A stretch of 11,842 nucleotides of DNA from Oscillospiraceae bacterium (GCA_902789835.1 CADAPN010000097.1:1-11842); one strand, 5' to 3'; positions 1 through 6,176 are shown, numbered from the stretch's first letter. Translations and numbers: made by a program. Notes: a model not told the origin generated them from the sequence alone.

Positions 1-70
1 GTTTTTCGGGTGCGAATGGGATTGTCTGAGGTGGCAGACTGCGATGGCGCTGGCATCTCGTCCGCAAAAG

Positions 71-79
71 TGGTATAAT
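71..79 (+). promoter_or_regulatory. Candidate extended -10 promoter for the secreted esterase
   Basis: A TATAAT hexamer at 74-79 is preceded by TGG (71-73), which makes an extended -10 element. The position 17 bases further upstream (51-56, TGGCAT) is a poor -35, as is common with extended -10 promoters. A second TATAAT lies at 107-112 without a recognisable -35. Either could drive the esterase gene at 148, giving leaders of roughly 60 or 30 nt. Identified by motif match only. Confidence 0.4.
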
Positions 80-147
80 TCTAAGGTAAATCAAAGGTTT
101 TCCGGCTATAATAAAGCCATATTCTAAAGAAACAGAGGTATTATATC

Positions 148-1086
148 ATGAAAACAATCATTTCTTTTGTTCTTGTGCTCTCTCTGCTTTGCACGGGTAT
201 TTCTGCTTATGCCGATGGCCCGCGTGGCGGAAATCGCGGTGGAGGCGGTGTGGACAAGTCATCTGATGCGGAACTCCAGTCGATGATTGCGGAGGTTGCT
301 CCGAAATTCCAGCTGATGACTTACGAGGAGGACGGAACGACACTCCAATATCAGCTGTATATCCCTGAAAACTACGACCCAGCTCAATCCTATCCGCTGA
401 TTCAGTTCATCCCGGATTCCAGTGTAGTCGGAAAAGGAACGGATGCAGTCCTCACACAGGGCTGGGGCGGCCTGATCTGGGCAACAGAAGCCGAACAGGC
501 AAAGCATCCCGCGTTTGTAGTCGTTCCGGTATTTACGGAGACTATTGTTACAGACAATGGCGATCACTCTGACCAGATTGATCTCGCCATGCGGATGCTG
601 GAATCTCTCATAGAGGAGTACTCCATAAATAAGAGCCGGATCTACACAACCGGCCAGTCCATGGGAGGCATGACGTCCTTTTATCTCAGCACGGCATATC
701 CAGCCTTTTTTGCGGCATATCTCTTTGTCGGCAGCCAGTGGGATGTGAGTGTGTTGAAAGGATTGGAAGAGAAGCCGTTCTTCTATATTGTTTCCGCCGG
801 AGATCCGAAGGCATCCGCCGGGCAGGTTGAACTGCTGGAAATGTTTGATGCGGATGGCGCCTCTTACAGCCACAGTGAGTGGGGCGCCCAGGATGAGGGG
901 CAGAGTGAAATGGTAAAAGCCATACTGAGCGAAAGAAACAGCGCAAACTTTGTGACGTTCACAGAGGGGACCACTCTTGCAGAAGGCCAGACCGCCATGA
1001 TGGGCGCTGGAGAACATATGACATCTTTCGACTATGCTTACAAGATTGAAGCGGTAAGGGACTGGCTTTTTGAGCAGACGAAATAA
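148..1086 (+). CDS. Secreted alpha/beta-hydrolase esterase (PHB-depolymerase/feruloyl-esterase-like)
   Basis: A 312-residue exported serine hydrolase. Residues 1-22 form a signal peptide: Lys at 2, a hydrophobic core, and likely type I cleavage near AYA-DG. A short Gly/Arg-rich stretch (about 23-34) follows, then the hydrolase domain. The nucleophile elbow GQSMGG is at 169-174 with Ser171. The acid is probably Asp219 in SAGDPK and the base His290 in AGEHMTSFDY, giving the Ser-Asp-His order of the fold. The opening YQLYIPENYDP resembles the 'peptidase-like' esterase group related to polyhydroxybutyrate depolymerase and feruloyl esterases (COG4099/COG3509 type). The substrate cannot be read from the sequence; a plant-polymer or small-ester substrate is inference. 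The ATG at 148 is supported by AGAGG about ten bases upstream and by the signal peptide. The gene stands alone. A long antisense frame over it lacks domain features and is taken as a shadow. Confidence 0.85.
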   Translation: MKTIISFVLVLSLLCTGISAYADGPRGGNRGGGGVDKSSDAELQSMIAEVAPKFQLMTYEEDGTTLQYQLYIPENYDPAQSYPLIQFIPDSSVVGKGTDAVLTQGWGGLIWATEAEQAKHPAFVVVPVFTETIVTDNGDHSDQIDLAMRMLESLIEEYSINKSRIYTTGQSMGGMTSFYLSTAYPAFFAAYLFVGSQWDVSVLKGLEEKPFFYIVSAGDPKASAGQVELLEMFDADGASYSHSEWGAQDEGQSEMVKAILSERNSANFVTFTEGTTLAEGQTAMMGAGEHMTSFDYAYKIEAVRDWLFEQTK

Positions 1087-1288
1087 AGAAGAGAAAATGA
1101 GCGCGTGTGCACAACCGGGCTTGACTTCCATTCTTCGGCAAAACGGTCTCCGTTTTCCCCCACCCCCTTCTGCAGCAACGTGCATAAGTCCGGATTTTTT
1201 CCCCCGGGGGAAATATTCATTCTGAACTTGAATTTTTACATAATTTTGGCTCTTCAAAAGCGCGAAATTTATGTCCGGAAAAGAAGTC
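1087..1288. other. Non-coding stretch downstream of the esterase
   Basis: No convincing gene is present. A short hairpin, AAAACGG-TCT-CCGTTTT at 1140-1156, could be a weak terminator for the esterase, with the T-run forming part of the stem. A perfect 16-bp palindrome, TTTCCCCCGGGGGAAA, lies at 1198-1213, preceded by further T residues. Short frames here have no recognisable domains or ribosome binding sites. Confidence 0.5.
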
Positions 1289-1330
1289 GAGAGCTCAAGA
1301 AGCCCCATTTTACGGGCCTTTTGAGCTCTC
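1289..1330 (-). terminator. 17-bp hairpin, likely terminator of the candidate small RNA
   Basis: The arms 1289-1305 and 1314-1330 pair over 17 positions with one A-C mismatch and one G-U pair, around an 8-base loop. On the minus strand the stem is followed by GACTTCTTTTCC, a modest U-rich tail. On the plus strand it is followed by GCTTTTG, so it could also stop read-through from the esterase gene. The stem is strong but the U-tracts are imperfect, so termination is inferred. Confidence 0.45.
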
Positions 1331-1379
1331 GCTTTTGCCGAAGAAACGATATTGAACGCCCGTCTGTTAAGTAACAGGA

Positions 1380-1453
1380 AATCAAATGCGCGGAAGTCGG
1401 AGTTTCGCGCATTTGATTACGGGAGATTCTGGGCGGGGTTTCGCGCAATTGAT
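1380..1453. repeat. Direct and inverted copies of an ATCAAATGCGCG motif
   Basis: The 19-base units at 1399-1417 and 1435-1453 match at 17 of 19 positions and are spaced 36 bases apart. An inverted copy (1380-1392) pairs perfectly with 1406-1418 over 13 bp, extendable to 16 with one G-T pair (1393-1395 with 1403-1405), leaving a 7-base loop. It can also pair with the second unit with a single mismatch. Two mutually exclusive stems are therefore possible within the candidate RNA. Confidence 0.65.
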
Positions 1454-1463
1454 AGTGTTGCGT

Positions 1464-1492
1464 ATTCTATCACATTTTTGCTCTCTGCTCAA
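1464..1492 (-). promoter_or_regulatory. Minus-strand promoter TTGAGC-17-TAGAAT with extended -10
   Basis: Read on the minus strand, TTGAGC (1492-1487) and TAGAAT (1469-1464) are separated by exactly 17 bases, and TGA immediately precedes the -10, giving the TGn extension. It points into the repeat-rich non-coding segment, not at a protein gene. It lies downstream of the nadE terminator and so would act independently of that operon. Confidence 0.55.
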
Positions 1493-1514
1493 TATCCGGT
1501 GATCAGGTTCTCTT

Positions 1515-1706
1515 TCAGAATTCTTTTGCGCTCTGTGTCAGCCACCCTGATAACAGATGAGATTCCGTTTTTATTGGGAAGAACACGGTAAGTTCTGTGC
1601 CTGTTATTCCTTCACCTTTTTGGATGCTTTCCCGAGGAAATTGTTGTTCCGGCAGAACCGAGACACCTATATTGTTATGATCCAGTTTGTTCAGTTGGAT
1701 AGATGT
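1515..1706 (-). pseudogene. Possible C-terminal gene fragment without a start codon
   Basis: A 63-residue open frame lies between a TAA at 1709-1707 and a TGA at 1517-1515. It contains no ATG, GTG or TTG start codon. Its composition looks protein-like, and the segment GTELTVFFPIK faintly recalls the last strand of histidine-kinase ATPase domains. The match is weak and the rest does not fit, so it is either a decayed remnant or a chance open frame. Confidence 0.15.
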
Positions 1707-1762
1707 TTATTACACTGTTTATCGTCCAACCAATCATAATAACATATTAGTTTCAAAGTATT

Positions 1763-1817
1763 AAAACCCGGCTTCATCGCAGTGAAGCTGTTACACTTTG
1801 CCGCTTTGCAGCCGGGT
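1763..1817 (-). terminator. Intrinsic terminator downstream of nadE
   Basis: On the minus strand, just past the nadE stop, an outer stem ACCCGGCT/AGCCGGGT (1810-1817 with 1766-1773) is followed by TTTTAA. Within it, GCTTCA (1771-1776) can pair instead with TGAAGC (1783-1788), so two overlapping hairpins are possible. The U-run directly after the outer stem supports rho-independent termination of the purC-purF-nadE transcript. Confidence 0.7.
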
Positions 1818-1824
1818 CTAAACA

Positions 1825-2565
1825 TCAGATTTCAGCAATACTTAATCCAGGGTCGAATACTGGCATGGGTTTCAACTTGAAGGCATTCATCTGATGAAGT
1901 GAATCGATGCGCTTTCTCTTTTCCGGATCACATATGATTCCTTCGCGAATATATTTGTCCAACTCTTTGTAAGAGAATTGAAGACTCTCTTCATCTGTTT
2001 TCCCAGATAATCCGTCAATCGGAGTTTTCTCAATTAACACTTCCGGGAGCTTGAGAATTCTCCCGATCGCCTTAACTTCCTGAACCGTCAGCATTGAAAT
2101 TGGGCTGAAATCCCCGGCTCCGTCCCCATAGCGTGTTGCATAGCCAACCCAGTCTTCAGACAGATTGCAGGTGTTTGCAACTCTTCCGTTGTTACTCTGT
2201 GAAACTGCATAGAGTGCTGCCATACGAATTCTGGCGGGAAGATTGATCCGGCTCTGTTCAGAAAGCGCAAATGGAATACTATTCTTTAGTCCGGTTACAG
2301 CATCTTCAATATTGACGATATAGTACCTGATATCCAGGTGCTTTACCAACAATATTGCAGCATCGATATCCGGTTGAATTCCGTTCGGCATCAATACTCC
2401 AATCACGCGGCTTTTTCCAAGAGCTTCCACACACAGCGCTGCAACCACTGAGCTGTCTTTTCCGCCGGATATTCCAACTACTGCGTTACAACCGTCTCCG
2501 TTCTCTTTAAAAAAATCCCGGATCCATTTCAAACAATCATCTTTTACTTTTGCAGCGTCAAACAT
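1825..2565 (-). CDS. nadE: NAD+ synthase, ammonia-dependent type
   Basis: The enzyme amidates nicotinic acid adenine dinucleotide to NAD+ using ATP and ammonia, the last step of NAD synthesis, in the cytoplasm. At 246 residues it is a single N-type ATP-pyrophosphatase domain. It lacks the glutaminase domain of the ~550+ residue fused forms and is somewhat shorter than B. subtilis NadE (about 270). The PP-loop SGGKDSS is at 33-39. The family segments NLPARIRMAALYAVS (about 108-122), NLSEDWVGYATRYGD (134-148) with the following GDFSPI, and DGLSGKTDEESL (184-195) are all present. The ATG at 2565 follows AAGGGTGAGAAGAA on the minus strand. It lies 48 bp downstream of purF in the same direction and is followed by a terminator, so it closes the operon. 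Because it takes free ammonia, it does not itself use glutamine. Confidence 0.93.
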   Translation of the reverse strand: MFDAAKVKDDCLKWIRDFFKENGDGCNAVVGISGGKDSSVVAALCVEALGKSRVIGVLMPNGIQPDIDAAILLVKHLDIRYYIVNIEDAVTGLKNSIPFALSEQSRINLPARIRMAALYAVSQSNNGRVANTCNLSEDWVGYATRYGDGAGDFSPISMLTVQEVKAIGRILKLPEVLIEKTPIDGLSGKTDEESLQFSYKELDKYIREGIICDPEKRKRIDSLHQMNAFKLKPMPVFDPGLSIAEI

Positions 2566-2613
2566 TTCTTCTCACCCTTGTTATAAAGTCTTTATGAAAG
2601 TTACCTTCTTGAG

Positions 2614-4044
2614 TTACGCTCGGCCGTCAATTTCATGAATCCTATACTCAAAATGCGACTTATCTGAGTGACTCGGGATTCTTGTGGGATAGTTTTCATC
2701 AAAGCAGGCCGTGCACAAGCCTTTATTATTCTCTATAATATGCAGCAAGTGTTCTTCACTCAAATACCCAAGTGTATCTGCTCCAATCATCTCTGCGATT
2801 TCCGAAACAGAAAGATGGTTGGCAATCAGGTTATCCGAATTGTCTATATCCGTTCCATAATAGCACGCAGCGACAAAAGGTGGCGCGGAGATTCGCATGT
2901 GTATTTCTTTTGCACCTGCTTTTCGCAGCAAAGAGACGATATGTCGGCTGGTTGTTCCACGGACGATAGAGTCATCAATCAGAACGACCCGTTTCCCCCC
3001 CACAGTTGACCTGAGGGGATTGAGTTTAATCCTTACTTCTCTTTCTCTCTGCTTCTGTTCCGGAGAAATGAATGTCCTTCCGATATATTTATTCTTGATA
3101 AAACCAATGCCATAAGGAATTCCGCTCTTTCTCGAAAACCCTATAGCGGCATCTATTCCAGAATCAGGAACCCCAACTACTATATCTGCGTCCACAGGGT
3201 GTTCTTCGGCGAGGAATTCACCCGCTCTCTGGCGTGCCAGGTGTACACTGTTTCCATCGATCACGGAATCCGGACGGGAAAAATAGATATATTCAAAAAC
3301 GCAAAGATTTCTTTCTGTCCTGCCACAATGAGCGGTATCACTTTGGATTCCGTCTTTGCTGACAGTGACAATTTCCCCCGGTTCAATATCTCTGATGAAT
3401 TCCGCCCCGATCGCATCCAGAGCGCAAGTTTCCGAAGCAAAGACTGTTTCATCATTTGGGAGTCTCCCCATGCACAGGGGACGGAATCCATGAGGATCCC
3501 TTACGGCAATCAATTTCGTCGGTGATGAAATAACCATTGAGTATGCTCCATCCAAACGATACATTGCTGCAGACACTGCCGCTTCAATAGATACCGCGGA
3601 ACGTCGTTCCTGCACAATAACATAGGCAATGACCTCTGTATCGGAAGTAGTGTGAAAAACAGCCCCCATGTTTTCCAGTTCCCTGCGGAGTCCAAAGGCA
3701 TTGGTCAGATTTCCATTGTGCGCAAGCACCATCTGCCCTTTGAAATGATTGATATGCAGCGGTTGGGCATTTTTTCTGCTGTCTGTACCGGTTGTACTGT
3801 ATCGCACATGACCGACAGCAATATTTCCTTCTCCCAACGCTTCCAGTCTATCCGGGGAGAACACTTCTGACACAAGCCCTGTATCTTTGCAGACGGTAAA
3901 CACACCGTCATCGTTGAGCGCAATGCCTGCACTCTCCTGACCCCGATGTTGCAGAGCATACAATGCTCCATAGGAAAGGCCGGCAAGATCTTTGCGGGAT
4001 CTGGAATAAACACCGAACACACCGCATTCTTCGTGCAGTTCCAT
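2614..4044 (-). CDS. purF: Amidophosphoribosyltransferase
   Basis: The first committed step of purine synthesis: PRPP plus glutamine gives 5-phosphoribosylamine. The start is set at the ATG at 4044, because the protein then begins MELHEECGVFG. This is a six-residue propeptide followed by the catalytic Cys7, exposed after processing, as in B. subtilis PurF. A further upstream start would add 28 unsupported residues inside purC. The sequence GGGAGAA upstream is a good ribosome binding site, and the start lies one base past the purC stop. The class II glutaminase domain covers about 7-230, including LQHRGQESAG and HNGNLTN. The phosphoribosyltransferase domain carries the PRPP loop VVLIDDSIVRGTTS (353-366). 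Four cysteines (248, 394, 444, 447, with the CTAC motif at the end) fit the ligands of the structural 4Fe-4S cluster. The 476-residue length is normal. Confidence 0.96.
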   Translation of the reverse strand: MELHEECGVFGVYSRSRKDLAGLSYGALYALQHRGQESAGIALNDDGVFTVCKDTGLVSEVFSPDRLEALGEGNIAVGHVRYSTTGTDSRKNAQPLHINHFKGQMVLAHNGNLTNAFGLRRELENMGAVFHTTSDTEVIAYVIVQERRSAVSIEAAVSAAMYRLDGAYSMVISSPTKLIAVRDPHGFRPLCMGRLPNDETVFASETCALDAIGAEFIRDIEPGEIVTVSKDGIQSDTAHCGRTERNLCVFEYIYFSRPDSVIDGNSVHLARQRAGEFLAEEHPVDADIVVGVPDSGIDAAIGFSRKSGIPYGIGFIKNKYIGRTFISPEQKQREREVRIKLNPLRSTVGGKRVVLIDDSIVRGTTSRHIVSLLRKAGAKEIHMRISAPPFVAACYYGTDIDNSDNLIANHLSVSEIAEMIGADTLGYLSEEHLLHIIENNKGLCTACFDENYPTRIPSHSDKSHFEYRIHEIDGRA

Positions 4045-4045
4045 T

Positions 4046-4756
4046 CTATTCTCCCAGAAGCCGTCTCTGCATCTCCAGATATGCGTCTTCAACATTTCCC
4101 AGATCACGCCGAAAGCGGTCTTTATCAAGCTTTTCTCCGGTCATACTGTCCCAGAAACGGCATGTATCCGGGCTGATTTCATCGGCTAAGATCAATGAAC
4201 CGTCATCCGTTTTTCCAAACTCGAGTTTGAAATCCACCAGCGTGATCCCCGCTTCACTCAGGATCTCTTTTAAACACTCATTGATTCGAAGAGCATAGCT
4301 CCTGATCAGTTCTATCTCTTTCCGGGATGCAAGCTTCAACGCGACAGCATGGTCGTCATTCAGCAAAGGATCGTGCAGCTCATCATTCTTGTAAGAAAAC
4401 TCCACAACCGGCGTATCAAAAACAATTCCTTCCTCCACTCCGTACCGGCTGGAAAAATGCCCGGCGGAGATATTGCGGACGATAATCTCAAGGGGGATAA
4501 TGGCAACCTTCCTGACCAGAGTTTCTCTGTCGTTCAATTCCTCAAGAAAATGTGTCGGGATTCCCTTTTCGGACAATTTCTGCATCAGATAGTTGCTCAT
4601 TCGGTTGTTGACAGCACCTTTTCCGCATATGATTCCCTTCTTCATTCCGTCGAATGCAGTAGCGTCATCCTTATAGCATACAATGAGATTCGCAGGATCA
4701 TCGGTCGCATACACTTTCTTTGCTTTCCCTTCATAGATCAAGTCTCTCTTTTCCAT
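4046..4756 (-). CDS. purC: Phosphoribosylaminoimidazole-succinocarboxamide (SAICAR) synthase
   Basis: The enzyme joins CAIR and aspartate with ATP to form SAICAR in purine synthesis. The 236-residue length is standard for the single-domain bacterial enzyme. Recognisable family segments are YEGKAKKVY (8-16), the SAICAR signature region around PLEIIVRNISAGHFSSRYG (about 92-110), and VDFKLEFG with DEISPDTCRFWD near the C terminus. The ATG at 4756 is preceded by GAAGGAGAG, a strong ribosome binding site. It is the first gene of the operon: the purF start lies one base past its TAG stop, suggesting translational coupling. The leader upstream contains a terminator-like hairpin, so expression may be controlled by attenuation. 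Confidence 0.96.
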   Translation of the reverse strand: MEKRDLIYEGKAKKVYATDDPANLIVCYKDDATAFDGMKKGIICGKGAVNNRMSNYLMQKLSEKGIPTHFLEELNDRETLVRKVAIIPLEIIVRNISAGHFSSRYGVEEGIVFDTPVVEFSYKNDELHDPLLNDDHAVALKLASRKEIELIRSYALRINECLKEILSEAGITLVDFKLEFGKTDDGSLILADEISPDTCRFWDSMTGEKLDKDRFRRDLGNVEDAYLEMQRRLLGE

Positions 4757-4802
4757 TTTCCTTTCTCTCCTTCAGTCGTCGGGTACATTGCTGATATAAT
4801 AC

Positions 4803-4853
4803 AAAAAGTTCTCCAAACCTAACTGGGTGTCCAGAATTCCGGGTTCAAAGAAC
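4803..4853 (-). terminator. Terminator-like hairpin in the purC leader, candidate attenuator
   Basis: In the minus-strand RNA, 4853-4842 (GTTCTTTGAACC) pairs with 4819-4808 (GGTTTGGAGAAC) over 12 bp: nine Watson-Crick and three G-U pairs. The stem is followed at once by TTTTT (4807-4803). The 22-base loop can hold a smaller CTGG/CCAG stem. GTTC and GAAC inside the first arm can pair with each other, giving a competing structure. It sits between the promoter and purC, some 50 bases before the start codon, so it could terminate or attenuate the operon transcript. No known purine or PRPP riboswitch consensus was recognised. Confidence 0.5.
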
Positions 4854-4862
4854 GTTTTAATA

Positions 4863-4893
4863 ATTATATGCAATATAAACGAGAATCGTCCAA
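4863..4893 (-). promoter_or_regulatory. Candidate promoter of the purC-purF-nadE operon
   Basis: On the minus strand, TTGGAC (4893-4888) and TATAAT (4868-4863) are separated by 19 bases. A shifted -35, TGGACG, gives 18. The start would be near 4856, only a few bases before the leader hairpin. A second TATAAT at 4914-4909 has no good -35 and would add about 45 nt of leader. Confidence 0.5.
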
Positions 4894-4929
4894 TACTATT
4901 TTTGTATTATTATACACGCTAAAATGAGT

Positions 4930-5095
4930 ATAGGGCGGCGAGCGCTGATCGAGAGCGTAACCTGTTACCATCGTTGCAGCAGTTTCTGCTTTCATTGGCA
5001 GTTACATCGGCTTCCAGCGGAAAGCACTGAAGCAGGGTCAGGCATAAGCCTGCACCATCCGATGCTTCCAATAATGGAACTATTGCATCGCTAAA
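4930..5095. other. Gene-free segment dense in inverted repeats
   Basis: No protein gene is supported between purC and the lipoprotein. The segment holds a run of small perfect inverted repeats: GTAAC/GTTAC (4957-4968), AGCAG/CTGCT (4978-4990), GCTTTC/GAAAGC (4988-4993 with 5020-5025), CAGGC/GCCTG around ATAA (5039-5052), and a nested CGATGC/GCATCG plus TTCCA/TGGAA hairpin (5060-5090). It could encode a structured RNA or be a decayed element. A 78-codon minus frame here overlaps the downstream promoter and resembles nothing known. Confidence 0.35.
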
Positions 5096-5148
5096 AAGTT
5101 CTAGGAAATAGCCACCACAACCGAGCAGTTGCGGAGAAATGTGGAGAA

Positions 5149-5177
5149 TTGACAACCCTCTGTTATTATGCTACAGT
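5149..5177 (+). promoter_or_regulatory. Promoter of the lipoprotein gene
   Basis: TTGACA (5149-5154) and TACAGT (5172-5177) are spaced by 17 bases, and TGC directly precedes the -10, giving an extended -10. The start would be near 5184, leaving a leader of about 40 nt before the ATG at 5225. Confidence 0.65.
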
Positions 5178-5224
5178 TTGGCTAATGTACTCGTCTAACC
5201 AAAGAAGATATCTAGGGGGTAGAA

Positions 5225-6010
5225 ATGAAAAATAGAATACTCTTCGTTGCCTGCTTCATTTTGATTTTACTGACTCTGAGCTCCTGCCAATCTGAAAAGA
5301 AAATTGTTGCCGAGCCCGCTCCCACACTAGAAACTGTGCCAACTGAAGCAGGAACAGCCCAGACGCCGGTTCCGGTTCTTGACCCCATGCCGGAAGAAAC
5401 ACTGGTTCCTTCTCCCGAGCCGGAAACCTTGGATTATGCAAGCGCCTATAGCAGCGTAATTGAGAAATATCGGATCGCAAAACAGGCAAGCGTCAGCAGC
5501 CCAGGAGCAGCTTTTGAATATGATGTCAGCGAGTGGATCGAGTATTTTGATCATGTAGGGTATGCACTGAAAGACTTGGACGAAAACGGTGTTCCTGAAC
5601 TTATCGTTGCCGGTATCAGTCCAACTTACGATCCCGGTCCGGTTCTGTTTGAAGTATTCACACTCGAAAACAATACTCCAGTGCAATTGCTGATCAGTTG
5701 GGCAAGATCAAGGAATTTCCTATTGCCTGACAACAGAATCTATAATGAAGGCTCAGGCGGAGCTTCCAGTTCCGGTTTTGTGCTGTTTAAAGTTAACGGA
5801 ACAACCCTCCAATTTCTGGAAGGCTACTGGTCTTCCAATTCAACAGATAATACCGGATCAACAATGTATCACACCTCTTCAGACGAGGGTAATCCGGGTT
5901 TTGGCAACTTTGACAAGTATGATTACACAATGCCTGCACAAGAGGGGTTTGCCATTGGGCAGCAATTATGTGAAACCTCATGCCTGCCCGAGCTGACCCT
6001 GATCGCCTGA
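5225..6010 (+). CDS. Uncharacterised lipoprotein with a DxDxNG acidic motif
   Basis: A 261-residue protein of unknown function. The N terminus is a lipoprotein signal with lipobox LSSC and lipidated Cys21, so the mature protein should be tethered to the outer face of the membrane. Residues about 29-68 are rich in Pro, Glu and Thr and look like a flexible spacer. A globular domain follows, with ALKDLDENGVPELIV (114-128). Its D-x-D-x-N-G pattern (117-122) recalls calcium-binding loops in many clostridial surface proteins, but calcium binding is inference. Another typical element is EGSGGASSSG (175-184), and two cysteines close to the C terminus (249, 253) could form a disulfide. The ATG at 5225 follows AGGGGG five bases upstream and a good promoter. 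No partner gene is evident; the next gene has its own promoter. Confidence 0.8.
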   Translation: MKNRILFVACFILILLTLSSCQSEKKIVAEPAPTLETVPTEAGTAQTPVPVLDPMPEETLVPSPEPETLDYASAYSSVIEKYRIAKQASVSSPGAAFEYDVSEWIEYFDHVGYALKDLDENGVPELIVAGISPTYDPGPVLFEVFTLENNTPVQLLISWARSRNFLLPDNRIYNEGSGGASSSGFVLFKVNGTTLQFLEGYWSSNSTDNTGSTMYHTSSDEGNPGFGNFDKYDYTMPAQEGFAIGQQLCETSCLPELTLIA

Positions 6011-6103
6011 TGCCAATTCAGCTCCGTACACAAGTTTTAACCCCCATTCCTTCGGTCTTGCTTAGAGAAATCCAGAATTGTCAAAAGAGCTCCCCATGAC
6101 ACG

Positions 6104-6145
6104 GGGAACGGGAGATTGCGAGGGATGTGTATAATGTCCGTTCCC
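6104..6145. repeat. 8-bp inverted repeat flanking a TATAAT upstream of the GH13 gene
   Basis: GGGAACGG (6104-6111) and CCGTTCCC (6138-6145) are perfect inverted copies around 26 bases that contain TATAAT at 6130-6135. The arrangement could be an operator over a secondary promoter or a hairpin. It lies just upstream of the better promoter at 6148-6176. Confidence 0.35.
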
Positions 6146-6147
6146 TG

Positions 6148-6176
6148 TTTACCGGGCGCAAATCCTGTGCTATAAT
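6148..6176 (+). promoter_or_regulatory. Promoter of the GH13 lipoprotein gene
   Basis: TTTACC (6148-6153) and TATAAT (6171-6176) are 17 bases apart, and TGC precedes the -10, giving the extended form. The start would be near 6183, about 70 bases before the TTG start. A second TATAAT upstream (6130-6135) has no recognisable -35. Confidence 0.6.

Larger units (their letters stand above)
1282..1457 (-). ncRNA. Candidate small structured RNA, about 175 nt, no known family
   Basis: On the minus strand a good promoter (GCTCAA at 1487-1492 and ATTCTA at 1464-1469 on the plus strand, read as TTGAGC-17-TAGAAT) would start RNA near 1457. No ORF with a ribosome binding site follows. The RNA would carry two near-identical GCGCGAAAC motifs (1435-1453 and 1399-1417), an inverted partner (1380-1395), and then a 17-bp hairpin (1289-1330) followed by the T-rich GACTTCTTTTCC, where transcription could end near 1282. 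Promoter, internal stems and terminator-like end in one order and strand argue for an independent RNA. The family is not recognised, and no folding or expression evidence was available. Confidence 0.45.

Noticed and set aside
1..78. Open plus-strand frame from the left edge ending at TAA (76-78)
   Set aside because: Only 25 codons, no recognisable content, and its stop falls in the candidate -10 box of the esterase promoter; it cannot be told from chance.
259..1308. 349-codon minus-strand frame antisense to the esterase
   Set aside because: It runs antisense to a gene with signal peptide, GQSMGG elbow and catalytic residues. Its own product is rich in Cys, His and Arg and shows no domain.
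1352..1739. Two overlapping plus-strand frames of 79 and 60 codons
   Set aside because: No ribosome binding sites and no domain features. They cross the inverted repeats, and compositions look random.
4045..4128. 28-residue N-terminal extension of PurF
   Set aside because: It lies inside purC and would bury the catalytic cysteine that must become the N terminus after propeptide removal. The ATG at 4044 has a good ribosome binding site.
4757..4862. Purine or PRPP riboswitch in the purC leader
   Set aside because: The conserved core sequences of those riboswitches were not recognised, and the likely start leaves too little RNA before the terminator stem.
4919..5155. 78-codon minus-strand frame upstream of purC
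   Set aside because: Its start lies within the -35 region of the lipoprotein promoter, it overlaps many hairpins and it resembles no known family.
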